From the NCBI GenBank assembly GCA_910588135.1, contig CAJUOT010000003.1:26358-90357 (forward strand): a DNA stretch of 64,000 bases. The letters are read 5' to 3'. Of the stretch, positions 39,897 to 48,363 are shown in pieces. The notes beneath the pieces were generated by a model that did no database searches, was not told where the DNA came from, and worked only from the letters and a program-made list of their open reading frames with translations. How positions within the stretch are numbered: the stretch's first letter is position 1; each line of letters opens with the position of its first letter. The position numbers and the translations under genes were made by a program. This stretch comes from an uncultured Oscillospiraceae bacterium (lineage in GTDB: Bacteria; Bacillota; Clostridia; Oscillospirales; Oscillospiraceae).

Positions 39897-41315
39897 ATGA
39901 AAAAGCTGACCGCGATGATTCTGGCGCTGCTGATGACCCTCTCCCTGGCGTCGTGCAGCAACGCCGGCAGCCCCGGCAATTCCAAGGCCCCCGAAAACAA
40001 CCCGCCCGCCAGCAGCGGCAACGCCGGCGATTCCACCGGGTACCAGAAGTTTGACGGCAAGATCGTGCTGTGGACCCTGGCCAAGGATTTGCAGCAGTTC
40101 GCCGACCGGTACAAAGAGGAGACCGGCAACGAGGTGGAGGTCGTGGTATTCGACTCCGCCGACTTCAAGACCAAGATCATGCAGACCCTGGGCACCAAGA
40201 GCAAGGACGTGGATGTGTTCGTGGGCGAGCCCCAGATGCTCCCCGACTACTATGAGGCCGGCTTCTGCGCCGACCTGAGCGCCCTGGACGGCGAGGTCAA
40301 GAGCCGCCTGGTGGACTACACCTACGAGGCCGGGTGCGATTCCGACGGCGTGCTGCGGGCCATCAGCTACCAGGCCTGCCCCGGCAGCGTGATCTACCGC
40401 CGCGATCTGGCCCAGGAGGTGTTCGGCACCGACGATCCCGATGAGATCGGCAAGCTGTTTGCCTCCTTCGACAAGATTGAGGAGACCGCCGCCACCCTCC
40501 AGTCCAAGGGCTACACCATCTTTGGCGACACCGGCGCCCTGCGCTGGTTCTCCATCAGCTCCAACCCCTGGGTCAAGGACGGCGAGATCATCGTGGATCA
40601 GGACCGCCTGGATTACTTCGACTGCGCCGTGAACCTCTATCAGAAGAAACAGGTGGCCAACGCCACCGAGTGGTCCGCTCCCTGGTACGCCTCCATGGCC
40701 GGTCCCCTGCCCGTGCTGGACGCGGACGCCGATGTGTGGGGCATGGATAAGGATCAGCTGATGAATGAGGCGGCAGGCGGCGGCGCGGGCACCACCCAGG
40801 TGTTCTCCTACGTCATGCCCTCCTGGGGCGCGCTCATCGTCCGGGACAACGCCGAGGGCAATAAGGGCAAGTTCGGCGTCTGCTCCGGCGTGTGCTCCTT
40901 CTTCGGCGGCGGCACCTTCCTCGCCGTCAATGAGTTCAGCCAGAACAAGGAGGCCGCTCAGCAGTTCATCGAGTACTGCACCCTGAACGACGATGTGGCC
41001 CAGTGGTGGCTCACCGCCTCCAACGGCGACGTGGTGGCCAACAAGGCCGTGCTGGAGGCCAACAAGGACTTCCAGAACGAGTCCTTCGGCAACCAGAACA
41101 CCTATGGCTTCTACGCCCAGGAGATGGAGAAGATCGACTACAGCCTGATCACCGGCTACGACGACGCCTGCAAGGAGGCCTTCGGCACGGCGGTCATGTC
41201 CGTCCAGAAGGGCGAAACGACCAAGGAGGAGGCCCTCAAGGAGTTCTACAAGGTGGTGCTCAACACCTATCCCGAGCTGAGCGTCCCCGCCGACGCCCCC
41301 GTCTCCGTGGACTGA
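39897..41315 (+). CDS. Sugar ABC transporter solute-binding lipoprotein (family 1)
   Basis: The 472-residue protein has a lipoprotein signal (LSLASC, Cys 18), a Ser/Asn/Gly/Pro linker and the MalE/UgpB-type fold (KIVLWTLAKDLQQFADRY, KSKDVDVFVGEPQML, FLAVNEFSQNKEAAQQFIEYC). ATG 39897 follows AAGGAGC; an upstream in-frame TTG overlaps that site. It is followed by two permeases, so it is the ligand-capture subunit of a CUT1 importer, probably for beta-glucan oligosaccharides given the enzymes of the same regulon. Confidence 0.9.
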   Translation: MKKLTAMILALLMTLSLASCSNAGSPGNSKAPENNPPASSGNAGDSTGYQKFDGKIVLWTLAKDLQQFADRYKEETGNEVEVVVFDSADFKTKIMQTLGTKSKDVDVFVGEPQMLPDYYEAGFCADLSALDGEVKSRLVDYTYEAGCDSDGVLRAISYQACPGSVIYRRDLAQEVFGTDDPDEIGKLFASFDKIEETAATLQSKGYTIFGDTGALRWFSISSNPWVKDGEIIVDQDRLDYFDCAVNLYQKKQVANATEWSAPWYASMAGPLPVLDADADVWGMDKDQLMNEAAGGGAGTTQVFSYVMPSWGALIVRDNAEGNKGKFGVCSGVCSFFGGGTFLAVNEFSQNKEAAQQFIEYCTLNDDVAQWWLTASNGDVVANKAVLEANKDFQNESFGNQNTYGFYAQEMEKIDYSLITGYDDACKEAFGTAVMSVQKGETTKEEALKEFYKVVLNTYPELSVPADAPVSVD

Positions 41316-41345
41316 CGCTCTCCCGATCCATCCTACAGACCCTTT

Positions 41346-41378
41346 GCCGGGGCGGAGCGGCTGCCGCTCCGCCCCGGC
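41346..41378 (+). other. Intra-operon hairpin after the binding-protein gene
   Basis: A 15-base perfect stem (GCCGGGGCGGAGCGG / CCGCTCCGCCCCGGC) with a three-base loop and a weak tail (TGCTTTA) separates the binding-protein and permease genes, the same arrangement as at 13562 in the Opp operon. It may stabilise the upstream message or cause partial termination. Confidence 0.55.
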
Positions 41379-41410
41379 TGCTTTATCTATGAGAAAGGTG
41401 GGAAGCACCC

Positions 41411-42349
41411 ATGGCAGCGCCAGTAAAAGAACGTAAGCCGCGCCACCAGGTGAAGGGCGGCACGCTGGAGAGGCGGAACTACTATGGCATCCTGTTCTGC
41501 CTCCCCTTTGTCATCGTGTTTTTGGTTTTCAACATCTATCCCGTATTCCGCACACTCCAGATGAGCTTCATGAACTATAAGGGCTTCGGCAAGGAGACCT
41601 TTATCTGGTTCGACAACTATAAGCGGGCCTTTGGTGACGAGCTGTATTGGGACGCCTTTCTCAACACCCTGAAGATGTGGGGGGTGAATATCGTCCTCCA
41701 GCTGGGTCTGGCCCTGCTGCTGACCATCATTTTCAACGACATGAAGTACCGGATGAAGGGCCTGAGTATTTTCCGGGCCCTGTTCTACCTCCCCAACCTC
41801 ATCGCCTGCACCTCGGTGGCCTTTCTGTTCAAGACCCTGCTGGACTGGCAGTACGGCACCATCAACCAGCTTCTGATGGGCGCGGGAATTGTCTCGTCGC
41901 CGATCAACTGGCTGAAGGGCGAGGGGCTCACCGCCCAGATGGTAGTGGGCGTGGTGGGGGCCTGGATGTGGTTTGGCAACAGCTTCATCATGCTCATGGC
42001 CGGCGTCCAGGGCATCGACAAGTCCTACTTTGAGGCCGCCACCCTGGACGGGGCCAACCGCTGGCAGGTATTCGGGCGGGTCACCATGCCCCTGCTGCGG
42101 CCCATCATGCTGTATGTGGCGGTGACCAGCCTGATCGGCGGCCTGCAGCTGTTCGATCTGCCCTACCTCATGTCCGGCACCAAGGGGGAGCCGGGACGCA
42201 GCCTGTACACCGCGGTATTCTATTTCTACGACATGGCGTTTAACAAAAACCAGATGGGCTACGCCGCCGCGCTGGCCTTTGTGCTGTTCCTCATTATCGC
42301 GGTGTTCTGCGGCATTGCCTTCAAGCTGATGAACAAAAAGGAGGAGTAA
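41411..42349 (+). CDS. Sugar ABC transporter permease (MalF/UgpA type)
   Basis: The 312-residue permease has six membrane helices, an N-terminal YYGILFCLPFVIVFLVFNIYP first helix region and the EAA loop SYFEAATLDGANRWQVFGRVTMPL. It pairs with the next gene, which starts four bases after its stop. Confidence 0.93.
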   Translation: MAAPVKERKPRHQVKGGTLERRNYYGILFCLPFVIVFLVFNIYPVFRTLQMSFMNYKGFGKETFIWFDNYKRAFGDELYWDAFLNTLKMWGVNIVLQLGLALLLTIIFNDMKYRMKGLSIFRALFYLPNLIACTSVAFLFKTLLDWQYGTINQLLMGAGIVSSPINWLKGEGLTAQMVVGVVGAWMWFGNSFIMLMAGVQGIDKSYFEAATLDGANRWQVFGRVTMPLLRPIMLYVAVTSLIGGLQLFDLPYLMSGTKGEPGRSLYTAVFYFYDMAFNKNQMGYAAALAFVLFLIIAVFCGIAFKLMNKKEE

Positions 42350-42352
42350 GCC

Positions 42353-43192
42353 GTGTCTGAAAAAATCAAAACCAGGAGCGCGAAAAGCCTGCTGTATCTG
42401 TTCCTGATTCTGCTGTCCGCGCTGTGCTTTACCCCCTTTGTGCTGATGCTGGTCAACGCCACCCGCACCGGCAACCAGATCATGACCGGCTTCTCCCTGC
42501 TGCCAGGCGGCAGCCTCGCGTCAAACTGGGCGGTGGTTTCGGAAAACATGGACCTGGGCCGGGGCTTTTTGAACAGCCTGTTCCTGGCCCTGTGCAATAC
42601 GGCGCTGGTGTCCTATTTCTCCGCCCTCACGGCCTACGGGCTTGCCTTCTATAAGTTTCCCGGCGCCAAGGCCATCTTCACGGTGCTGCTGATTTTCATG
42701 ATGGTGCCCTCCCAGCTGAGCCTGCTGGGCTTCTACAACCTGGTGAACCAGATGGGGCTGATTGACACCTACTGGCCGCTGATCCTGCCCAGCATCGCCA
42801 GCCCCGCCACGGTGTTCTTCCTGAGGCAGTACATCCTGTCCGTCATGCCCAAGGCCATCCTGGAGGCCCCCCGCATCGACGGGGCGGGGGAGCTGGCCGT
42901 CTTCCACCGCATCGCCCTGCCCATTATGGCCCCCGGCATCGCCACCATGGCCATCGGCGCCTTTATCGGAAGCTGGAACAACTATCTGATCCCCATGATG
43001 CTCATCAACACGCCGTCCAAGCGGCCCCTGCCTGTGATGGTGGCGGAGCTGTCCGCCGTGCGGGACATCACCACCAACCTGGGCGCCACCTACCTGGTGG
43101 TGGCCATCTCCGCCGTGCCCATCATGATCGCGTTCTGCTTCTTCTCCAAATACATCATCAGCGGCATTTCCGCAGGCAGTGTGAAGGAATAG
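42353..43192 (+). CDS. Sugar ABC transporter permease (MalG/UgpE type)
   Basis: The 279-residue permease has six membrane helices, the EAA loop ILEAPRIDGAGELAVFHRIALPI and the end KYIISGISAGSVKE, equivalent to the usual GLTAGAVKG tail. It starts with GTG behind AAGGAGG. Its last 30 coding bases form the first copy of a three-copy repeat that continues past the stop codon. Confidence 0.92.
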   Translation: MSEKIKTRSAKSLLYLFLILLSALCFTPFVLMLVNATRTGNQIMTGFSLLPGGSLASNWAVVSENMDLGRGFLNSLFLALCNTALVSYFSALTAYGLAFYKFPGAKAIFTVLLIFMMVPSQLSLLGFYNLVNQMGLIDTYWPLILPSIASPATVFFLRQYILSVMPKAILEAPRIDGAGELAVFHRIALPIMAPGIATMAIGAFIGSWNNYLIPMMLINTPSKRPLPVMVAELSAVRDITTNLGATYLVVAISAVPIMIAFCFFSKYIISGISAGSVKE

Positions 43193-43340
43193 AGAAAGCC
43201 CCGCCCCATTGGGGCGGGGACAGACACGCCGCCGCGGCATTTCCACAAGCTGCGTGAAGGAGCAAGCGGGTTCCTCCCCCCTCCGGGGGAGGAACCGAAT
43301 ACACAGACGCGGCATTTCCGCGGGCAGCGTGAAGGGACAG
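43161..43340 (+). repeat. Three imperfect tandem repeats of about 74 bases beginning in the permease 3' end
   Basis: Copies start at 43161, 43234 and 43309 (spacing 73 and 75). Each has a conserved head of about 32 bases (GCGGCATTTCC...GC-GTGAAGG) and then a different hairpin: CCCCGCCCC-ATT-GGGGCGGGG after copy 1 and GGTTCCTCCCCCC-TC-CGGGGGAGGAACC-like after copy 2. Copy 1 encodes the end of the permease (GISAGSVKE and stop). The hairpins may act as terminators; the heads look like duplicated gene end. Confidence 0.75.
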
Positions 43341-43408
43341 CAAATTCTCCGTGCGTTTTCCCCAAAAATGTGGTAAGCTGGGTACAGAAACAGGGAGGAG
43401 GCCGCGCC

Positions 43409-44989
43409 ATGAAACGTATTTGCTCTGCCGTCCTGTGTCTGGTCCTGCTGTTGAACTCAGCCGGGTGCGCGCTGTCCGCGCCCCCGGCCGGGTCCGCTTC
43501 CGCCGCGCCGGAGCGGGTGACGCTGGACTGGTACATCAACTACAGCTGGTACAACACCCCCTGGGGCGGCAACGCGGTGAGCCGCGCCATCACGGAGAAA
43601 ACCGGCGTGGATATCCGCTTCACCTCCCCCGACGGCAGCGAGTCGGAGACGCTGGACGCTCTCATCGCCGGGGACAGCCTGCCCGACCTGGTGACCCTGG
43701 GCTGGTGGGAAACCCAGCTCAGCGAGATCATCAGCCGGGGCATGGCCTTTCCCCTGAACGAGCTGGCCGACCAGTATGACGCCTGCTTCTGGACGGTGGC
43801 GGACGAACAGCGCCTGAACTGGTATACCCAGCCCGACGGCAATGTGTACTGCTATCCCAACTCCTCCTACTCCCCGGAGGATTACCGGGAGGGAGCCCGC
43901 ATCGGCTCCAACCAGACCTTCCTGGTGCGTCAGGATATCTACGAGGCCATCGGCTCCCCGGACATGACCACCCCGGAGGGCTTCGCGGACGCGGTGCGCG
44001 CGGCGGCGGAGCGCTTCCCCACGGTGGACGGCAAGCCCCTCATTCCCATCGGCGCCCACGAGTTCACCACCCGGGGCTGCGATTCCTTTGACATCTTCCT
44101 GATGAACTTCCTTGCCATCCCTTACGAGAAGGACGGCCGGTATTATGACCGCTACACCGACCCGGAGTACAAGCGGTGGCTGGCCATGTTCCGCCAGCTG
44201 GGGGAGGAGGGCCTGCTGGCCAACGACATCTTCATCGACAAGCGGGCCCAGATGGAGGAAAAGCTGGCCCAGGGACGCTATTTCTGCATGATTTACCAGC
44301 GCACCGACCTGGCCGAGCAGCAGCGCGCCCTCTACGAGCAAAACCCCAACGGCGCCTACATCGCTATCGACGGTCCCCGCAACCAGAATGGCGATCCCCA
44401 CACCCTCCCCGGCACCAGTGTCAACGGCTGGACGGTGACGCTCATCTCCAAAAACTGCGCCCACCCGGACAAGGCCATCCGGCTCATGTCCTTTCTCATG
44501 GGTGAAGAGGGCCAGAAACTGGTGGAGCTGGGCATTGAGGGGGAGCACTACACCATGGTGGACGGCCGGGCCGAGCTGACGGAGGAGGTCCGGCGCCTCA
44601 TGCGGGAGGATTACCCCGCCTATGTGGCCCAGGTGGGGGCGGACGACAGCTACTGGATGCTCCAGGACAACCGGATGCAGGCCAAGTGGAAGCCGCTGGA
44701 CGATCCGGCCCTGCGGCAGATGGAGGAGTGGACCTATCCCTACACCTGCTACACTGGCCAGTACGACACCTTTTTCACCCCCAACAGCGAGGCGGACGCG
44801 GCGAACAAGCGCGTCGCCGCCATCCACGGGGAGATGCTGCCCCAGCTGCTGCTGGCCCCCAGCGAGGAGGAGTTCGAGTGGCAGTGGGAGCAGTATGTCT
44901 CTCTCCGGGAAATCAGCGGCCTGGACCTGGTGCTGGAGGAGAGCACCCGGCAGATGAATGAGGCCAAGGCCCGGCTGGGGCTGGACTGA
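43409..44989 (+). CDS. Second solute-binding lipoprotein (LplA/YtcQ-like)
   Basis: The 526-residue protein has a lipoprotein signal (LLLNSAGC, Cys 20) and a family 1 binding-protein fold with the LplA-type sequence (WYINYSWYNTPWGGNAVS, DIRFTSPDGSESE, DSLPDLVTLGWWE, TSVNGWTVTLISKNCAHPDKAIRLMSFL). ATG follows GGGAGGAGG. It is 38 percent of the operon away from the permeases in organisation terms: it lies between the importer and the kinase gene, which suggests either alternative ligand capture or presentation of ligand to the YesM-type kinase. Confidence 0.85.
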   Translation: MKRICSAVLCLVLLLNSAGCALSAPPAGSASAAPERVTLDWYINYSWYNTPWGGNAVSRAITEKTGVDIRFTSPDGSESETLDALIAGDSLPDLVTLGWWETQLSEIISRGMAFPLNELADQYDACFWTVADEQRLNWYTQPDGNVYCYPNSSYSPEDYREGARIGSNQTFLVRQDIYEAIGSPDMTTPEGFADAVRAAAERFPTVDGKPLIPIGAHEFTTRGCDSFDIFLMNFLAIPYEKDGRYYDRYTDPEYKRWLAMFRQLGEEGLLANDIFIDKRAQMEEKLAQGRYFCMIYQRTDLAEQQRALYEQNPNGAYIAIDGPRNQNGDPHTLPGTSVNGWTVTLISKNCAHPDKAIRLMSFLMGEEGQKLVELGIEGEHYTMVDGRAELTEEVRRLMREDYPAYVAQVGADDSYWMLQDNRMQAKWKPLDDPALRQMEEWTYPYTCYTGQYDTFFTPNSEADAANKRVAAIHGEMLPQLLLAPSEEEFEWQWEQYVSLREISGLDLVLEESTRQMNEAKARLGLD

Positions 44990-45004
44990 CGGGGAGGGCG
45001 TACC

Positions 45005-46786
45005 GTGAGGCATTGGTTTGAACGGCTCAAGCTGAGCCGCCAGCTGGCGCTGGTAAGCTGCCTGTTTATCCTGATCCCCATGCTCCTGCTGTGCGACAGC
45101 GTTTTGCGGGGCCAGCACATCTCCGCCGTCCAGTCCCGCCTCCGGGAAGCCCAGATCCGGTGCGCCCAGGCCCAGGCCCAGGTCCAGCGGGCGGCGGAGC
45201 TGTGCAATATGTCCACCCAGGTATTCCTGAACACCCCCGCCCTGGTGGACCACCTGCACCGGCTGAAGCTGGGCGCGCCGCCGGAGGCGGCGGAGCTGCT
45301 GGCCTTTTACCGCACCACGGTGTCCAGCCTGGAAAAGATCACCCTCAGCAACCCGGACCTCTATCAGATCCGGGTATACGCCGAGGCGGACGGCATCAAC
45401 GAGATGATGCCCATCCTCTACAGCCGCAGCCGGATGGAGCGCCTGCCCTGGGCCGGGGAGGCGCTGTCCTCCGGCACCTGGCACCTGGATTTCGACGACC
45501 AGCTCTTTGACAACTATCCCGTGACCCCCCACATCATGAGCCTGGTTACCGCCATCACCGCCATCACCACCTCCGCCCGGGAACAGGTGGGCGTATTGGA
45601 GGTGGCCGTGCGCATGGACGAGGTGCTGCCCGAACTGTTTGCGCCCCAGGCGGACAGGTGGGCGGTCTTGGTGGATCAGCACGGCGCCCTGCTGGCGGGG
45701 GAGGCCCCGGTGGGCGCGGAGGAGCTGGTCCGGCTGACCCAGGCCGCGGACGGGGAGGAGGTTGCGCTGGCAGGGGAACGGGTGCTGGTCACCCGGGTTC
45801 CGCTGCGGGAGCTTGACTGCGCCTATCTGCAGATCACCGGCCTGTCCGACCTGTACCGCACCCTCTGGCTCCAGTTCCTGTCCCTGCCGGCGGTGCTGCT
45901 GGCGGCCTTCGCGCTGATGACCTGGGCGGTGTCCAAGCTGACCCGGCGCCTCCTGCGGGGGTTTTACGGCGCGTTCGACGGCCTGCGGGCCTTTGCCGGC
46001 GGCGATCTCGAGGCCCGGGTAGAGGTGGAGGGCGCGGGGGAGGCGGCGGACTTTGCCCGGGAGGCCGGGGGCCTGCTGGATCAGATCCGGCAGCTCATGC
46101 GGGACAACCTGGAGCGGGAGGGGCAGATCCAGCGCACCGAGCTGCGGGCCCTGCAAAACCAGATCAACGCCCATTTTATCTACAATGTGCTGGAGGCCAT
46201 CAAAATGATGGCGGAGATCGACGAGGAGTACGAGATCGCGGACGCGGTGACCACCCTGGGCAAGCTGCTGCGCTACAGCATGAAGCTGGAGAGCGGCGGG
46301 GTGCGTCTGGAGCGGGAGCTGGACTACATCAAAAACTATGTGGCGCTGATGAACCTGCGGTTTGATTACGCCATCGACCTGGAGATGGATATTCCGCTGG
46401 AGCTGCTGGGCCAGCGGATTCCCAAGGTGAGCCTTCAGCCCATTGTGGAAAACGCCGTGATCCACGGCGCGGCGGCGCTGGCCGCGGACAGCGCCATCAC
46501 CCTCACCGGGACGTTCGACCGGGCCGGGGGGCGGTTTACCGTCTGCATCGCCGACCAGGGCCGGGGGATGGGGCCGGAGGCCCTGGAGCGTCTGCGGCGG
46601 CAGGTCGCCGGGGAGGAGCCCGCCCAGTCCAAATCCGGCAACGGCATCGGCCTGAAAAACGTGCAGGACCGCATCCAGATGGCCTATGGGCCGGAATACG
46701 GCCTCAATGTGGAATCCCAGCCCGGGGGCGGCACCGCCGTCACCGTATCCTTCCCATTCCAGGAGCCGACGGAGGACAGCCCATGA
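45005..46786 (+). CDS. YesM-type sensor histidine kinase
   Basis: The 593-residue kinase has an N-terminal helix (about 13-30), a large extracellular region to about residue 285, a second helix, a HAMP region, the LytS/YesM-type phosphoacceptor segment ALQNQINAHFIYNVLEAIKMM (H390), N-box PIVENAVIHGAAAL and G-boxes DQGRGMGPE and GNGIGLKNVQDRI. It starts with GTG behind GGGAGGG. Its stop overlaps the response regulator start (ATGA). It should sense an extracellular sugar and control the beta-glucan genes. Confidence 0.93.
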   Translation: MRHWFERLKLSRQLALVSCLFILIPMLLLCDSVLRGQHISAVQSRLREAQIRCAQAQAQVQRAAELCNMSTQVFLNTPALVDHLHRLKLGAPPEAAELLAFYRTTVSSLEKITLSNPDLYQIRVYAEADGINEMMPILYSRSRMERLPWAGEALSSGTWHLDFDDQLFDNYPVTPHIMSLVTAITAITTSAREQVGVLEVAVRMDEVLPELFAPQADRWAVLVDQHGALLAGEAPVGAEELVRLTQAADGEEVALAGERVLVTRVPLRELDCAYLQITGLSDLYRTLWLQFLSLPAVLLAAFALMTWAVSKLTRRLLRGFYGAFDGLRAFAGGDLEARVEVEGAGEAADFAREAGGLLDQIRQLMRDNLEREGQIQRTELRALQNQINAHFIYNVLEAIKMMAEIDEEYEIADAVTTLGKLLRYSMKLESGGVRLERELDYIKNYVALMNLRFDYAIDLEMDIPLELLGQRIPKVSLQPIVENAVIHGAAALAADSAITLTGTFDRAGGRFTVCIADQGRGMGPEALERLRRQVAGEEPAQSKSGNGIGLKNVQDRIQMAYGPEYGLNVESQPGGGTAVTVSFPFQEPTEDSP

Positions 46787-48213
46787 AAACCATTTTGATT
46801 GCCGAGGACGAAAAATTTATCCGAAAAGGCTTAGTTACCATGGTACAGCGTTCGCCCATCCCCGCGGAGACCATTTTGGAGGCCAGGGACGGGGAAGAGG
46901 CGCTGGAGCTCCTGCGGCAAAACGAGGTGGATCTGCTGATTACCGACATCCGTATGCCGAAAATGGACGGAATCGAGCTTGTCTCCCAGCTGGGAGACCA
47001 GGATCACCAGCCCATGGTGCTTGTGATCAGCGGCTACGACGATTTTTCCTACGCGGTGGAGATGCTGCGAAACGGCGCGTTTGACTATCTGCTCAAGCCG
47101 GTGGAGCGGGAGAAGCTGTTCGCGGTGCTGAAAAAGCTGGAAGCCCAGTACCGGCAGAAGCAGGCCCGGCGGGAGGAACGGAGCCAGCAGCTTGTGCGCG
47201 CCCTACGCCACCTGATGCTGGAACAGGACGCGGACAGCCCGGAATGGCGGGAGCAGGCAGACCGCTGCCGGGAGGGCTTTTTCCCCGGCCCCTATGTGGG
47301 CTTCTGCGCCGGCGGGTGTGACGCGCCCCTGCCGGAGGCTGTGCTGCGGCTTCACGCGGTGGGCGCGCTCCACCTCTACGCGGCGCCGGAGGAGGGGGCG
47401 AACGCCCTGGCGGCGCTGCTGCCCGTGCCGCTGGGACGCAGCGGTGTGCATACGGGGCCGGACTCCCTCCCCTTGTGCTATCAGGAGGCCCGCGCCGCGT
47501 GGCAGCGCTCTTTTTTCACCGGCGAGCCCTTTGACGCGCCGGCGCCGGAGGCATTTCAGCCACTGTCCGTCACAGTGGAGCAGCTCATGGGGCTGGCGGG
47601 GCTGTCCCGGGGGCAGGAGGCACTTCAGCTTTTGCGGGGCGAGGGCGAACGTGCCGCCAGGGGCGAGGCCAGCCCGGAGGCCGTGTCCGCCCTGTGCGCC
47701 CAATTTGCCCAGCGGCTGGGCAGGGACTACGGCCAGTTCATGGCGGAGGGCGGGGAGCCCCGGCGGTTCGCCGCCCTATGGGAGTTCCCCTCCTGGGCAC
47801 AATACCTGGACGAACTGGGCCGTTGGCTGGATGGGTTCTGCGGCAGGACGGCCCAGGAGTTCGCCGACTATGAGAACAAGCAGAAGATCCGGCAGGCGGC
47901 GCAGTATATCCAGCAGCATTTCCGGGAGCCGCTGAGCATGACGGTGGTGTCGAACCACGTCTCCATGAACTACTCCCTGTTCAGCCTGCTGTTCAAGCAG
48001 TACACGGGGGTCAATTTCTCCGGCTACCTCCAGGAGCTGCGCATCGGGGAGGCCAAGCGCCTGCTGGAGGAGACCGACTGGCGGGTCAACGAGATCTGCC
48101 GCCGGTCTGGCTTTTCCGATGACAAGCATTTCCTCAAGGTGTTCAAGGCGGCGGTGGGTTTCTCCCCCACGGAGTACCGCAGGGCAAAAGCGCCCGCGCG
48201 GGAGGAGCCATAG
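46783..48213 (+). CDS. YesN-type response regulator with AraC DNA-binding domain
   Basis: The 476-residue protein has a receiver domain (phosphoacceptor D55 in LLITDIRMPKMDG, K105-region LLKPV), a long middle region and a C-terminal AraC/XylS domain (IQQHFREPLSMTVVSNHVSMNYSLFSLLFK and GEAKRLLEETDWRVNEICRRSGFSDDKHFLKVFK). Proteins of this kind activate from sites next to a weak -35. Two matching sites occur in this window, before 39897 and 48364. Confidence 0.93.
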   Translation: MKTILIAEDEKFIRKGLVTMVQRSPIPAETILEARDGEEALELLRQNEVDLLITDIRMPKMDGIELVSQLGDQDHQPMVLVISGYDDFSYAVEMLRNGAFDYLLKPVEREKLFAVLKKLEAQYRQKQARREERSQQLVRALRHLMLEQDADSPEWREQADRCREGFFPGPYVGFCAGGCDAPLPEAVLRLHAVGALHLYAAPEEGANALAALLPVPLGRSGVHTGPDSLPLCYQEARAAWQRSFFTGEPFDAPAPEAFQPLSVTVEQLMGLAGLSRGQEALQLLRGEGERAARGEASPEAVSALCAQFAQRLGRDYGQFMAEGGEPRRFAALWEFPSWAQYLDELGRWLDGFCGRTAQEFADYENKQKIRQAAQYIQQHFREPLSMTVVSNHVSMNYSLFSLLFKQYTGVNFSGYLQELRIGEAKRLLEETDWRVNEICRRSGFSDDKHFLKVFKAAVGFSPTEYRRAKAPAREEP

Positions 48214-48224
48214 CCGTTCGATTC

Positions 48225-48258
48225 AGCGCCCCATCCCAAGCCGGACGGGGCGCTTTTT
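48225..48258 (+). terminator. Terminator after the YesN-type regulator
   Basis: AGCGCCCC (48225-48232) pairs with GGGGCGCT (48247-48254) across a 14-base loop and is followed by TTTTT, separating the transport/regulator transcript from the glycosidase transcript. Confidence 0.82.
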
Positions 48259-48275
48259 ATCCCGGCGTGAAAAAT

Positions 48276-48328
48276 GACACCTCCATAAAATCTGCCCGCT
48301 TTTTTCGTCTGCCGCCTTCCTGTACAAT
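48276..48328 (+). promoter_or_regulatory. Operator-like element and promoter of the phosphorylase operon
   Basis: GACACCTC-N2-TAAAATC-N-GCCC (48276-48297) is followed by a poor -35 (TTTTTT around 48300) and a -10 box TACAAT (48323-48328). The element starts 47 bases before the -10 box, exactly as at 39791/39838. Confidence 0.65.
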
Positions 48329-48363
48329 TGCGGGTACTTATAAAAGGAAAGGCGGCGGCAGAT

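Noticed and set aside
43161..43340. CRISPR-like array (about 32-base repeats with about 42-base spacers)
   Set aside because: Only three imperfect copies, the spacers are self-complementary hairpins, the first copy encodes the end of a permease, and no cas gene is near.
43457..46465. A 1002-codon open frame on the minus strand
   Set aside because: It lies opposite a binding protein and a histidine kinase that have clear domains and ribosome sites; such long antisense frames are common at this GC content.
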